Assembly: GCA_027576995.1 (NCBI GenBank)
Contig: JANBQC010000576.1
Location: forward strand, 1-18,136
Direction: 5' to 3'
Origin: Dimargaris cristalligena
Lineage: Eukaryota; Kickxellomycota; Dimargaritomycetes; Dimargaritales; Dimargaritaceae
DNA: 18,136 nucleotides
Shown here: positions 18,066-18,136 of the stretch, piece by piece
How the letters are laid out: each line of letters opens with the position of its first letter
Position numbering within the stretch: position 1 is the first letter of the stretch
Translations under genes and position numbers: made by a program
Notes under the pieces: model-generated
Told to the model about the DNA's origin: nothing
The model's database searches: none
The model's input: the letters and a program-made list of their open reading frames with translations, nothing else

Positions 18066-18136
18066 TATGGGAGAAGTTCATCCAAGCTGTATAACGAAAA
18101 ATCCATTAGATTCGGCCAATATTACTAGTTAAAAAT
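18066..18136. mobile_element. Inverted-repeat element (MITE-like), cut off by the window edge
   Basis: Starts TATGGGAGAAGTTCA and continues ...GCTGTATAACGAAAAATCC, matching the left end and interior of the copy at 5292-5433. About 33 of 42 interior positions agree by eye. The right half lies outside the window. A clear match at such a distance shows the family is dispersed. Confidence 0.72.

Larger units (their letters stand above)
16869..18136. other. 3' flank of the STS1-like gene, then intergenic to the window edge
   Basis: No convincing gene. The plus strand stays pyrimidine-rich to about 17760, with AATAAA at 17658-17663. The short frames here are simple consequences of that composition. 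After about 17760 the strand becomes G/T-rich. The last 71 bases are the truncated third element copy. Confidence 0.5.

Noticed and set aside
1..18136. CRISPR arrays, bacterial operons, phage or insertion sequences
   Set aside because: No regularly spaced repeats, Shine-Dalgarno spacing or transposase. Introns and protein families are eukaryotic.

Overview
The window looks like nuclear DNA of a fungus. Two genes have recognisable families: a Kex1-type pheromone-processing carboxypeptidase with spliceosomal introns, and a Cut8/STS1-type proteasome tether, a family I know only from fungi. The introns are short (180-250 nt), start with GTAAGT and each carry a CTAAC branch-like motif. The lineage is not certain; the divergent proteins would suit an early-diverging fungus, but that is a guess.

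Layout. Positions 1-9400 hold four minus-strand paralogues (about 934-1416, 2422-3048, 6692-7351, 8819-9379). They encode small secreted proteins with a signal peptide, an eight-cysteine domain, a Ser/Ala/Thr-rich stalk, an acidic patch and a short C-terminal hydrophobic tail that resembles a GPI-anchor signal. I do not recognise the family. At least three of the four share an upstream sequence block, so the promoters were duplicated or conserved with the genes. A 3.6 kb gene-free gap inside the array (3049-6691) carries two copies of a roughly 140 bp inverted-repeat element, probably a MITE. A third copy runs off the right edge of the window.

Positions 9380-11769 show no convincing gene. The Kex1-like gene runs from 11770 to 14215 in four exons whose phases fit exactly. 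It gives a 603-residue protein with the Ser/Asp/His triad, one membrane span and an acidic cytosolic tail. No signal peptide is visible at the available start codon. The STS1/Cut8-like gene (15765-16868) is a single exon inside a 2.7 kb pyrimidine-rich stretch (about 15065-17760) that may be one long transcription unit. The rest, to 18136, shows no gene.

The four secreted proteins probably act at the cell surface. Kex1 would act in the late Golgi on secreted precursors and STS1 in the nucleus. Nothing in the sequence shows that these genes work as one pathway. The parts most worth following up are the paralogue array with its shared upstream block, and the inverted-repeat element family.
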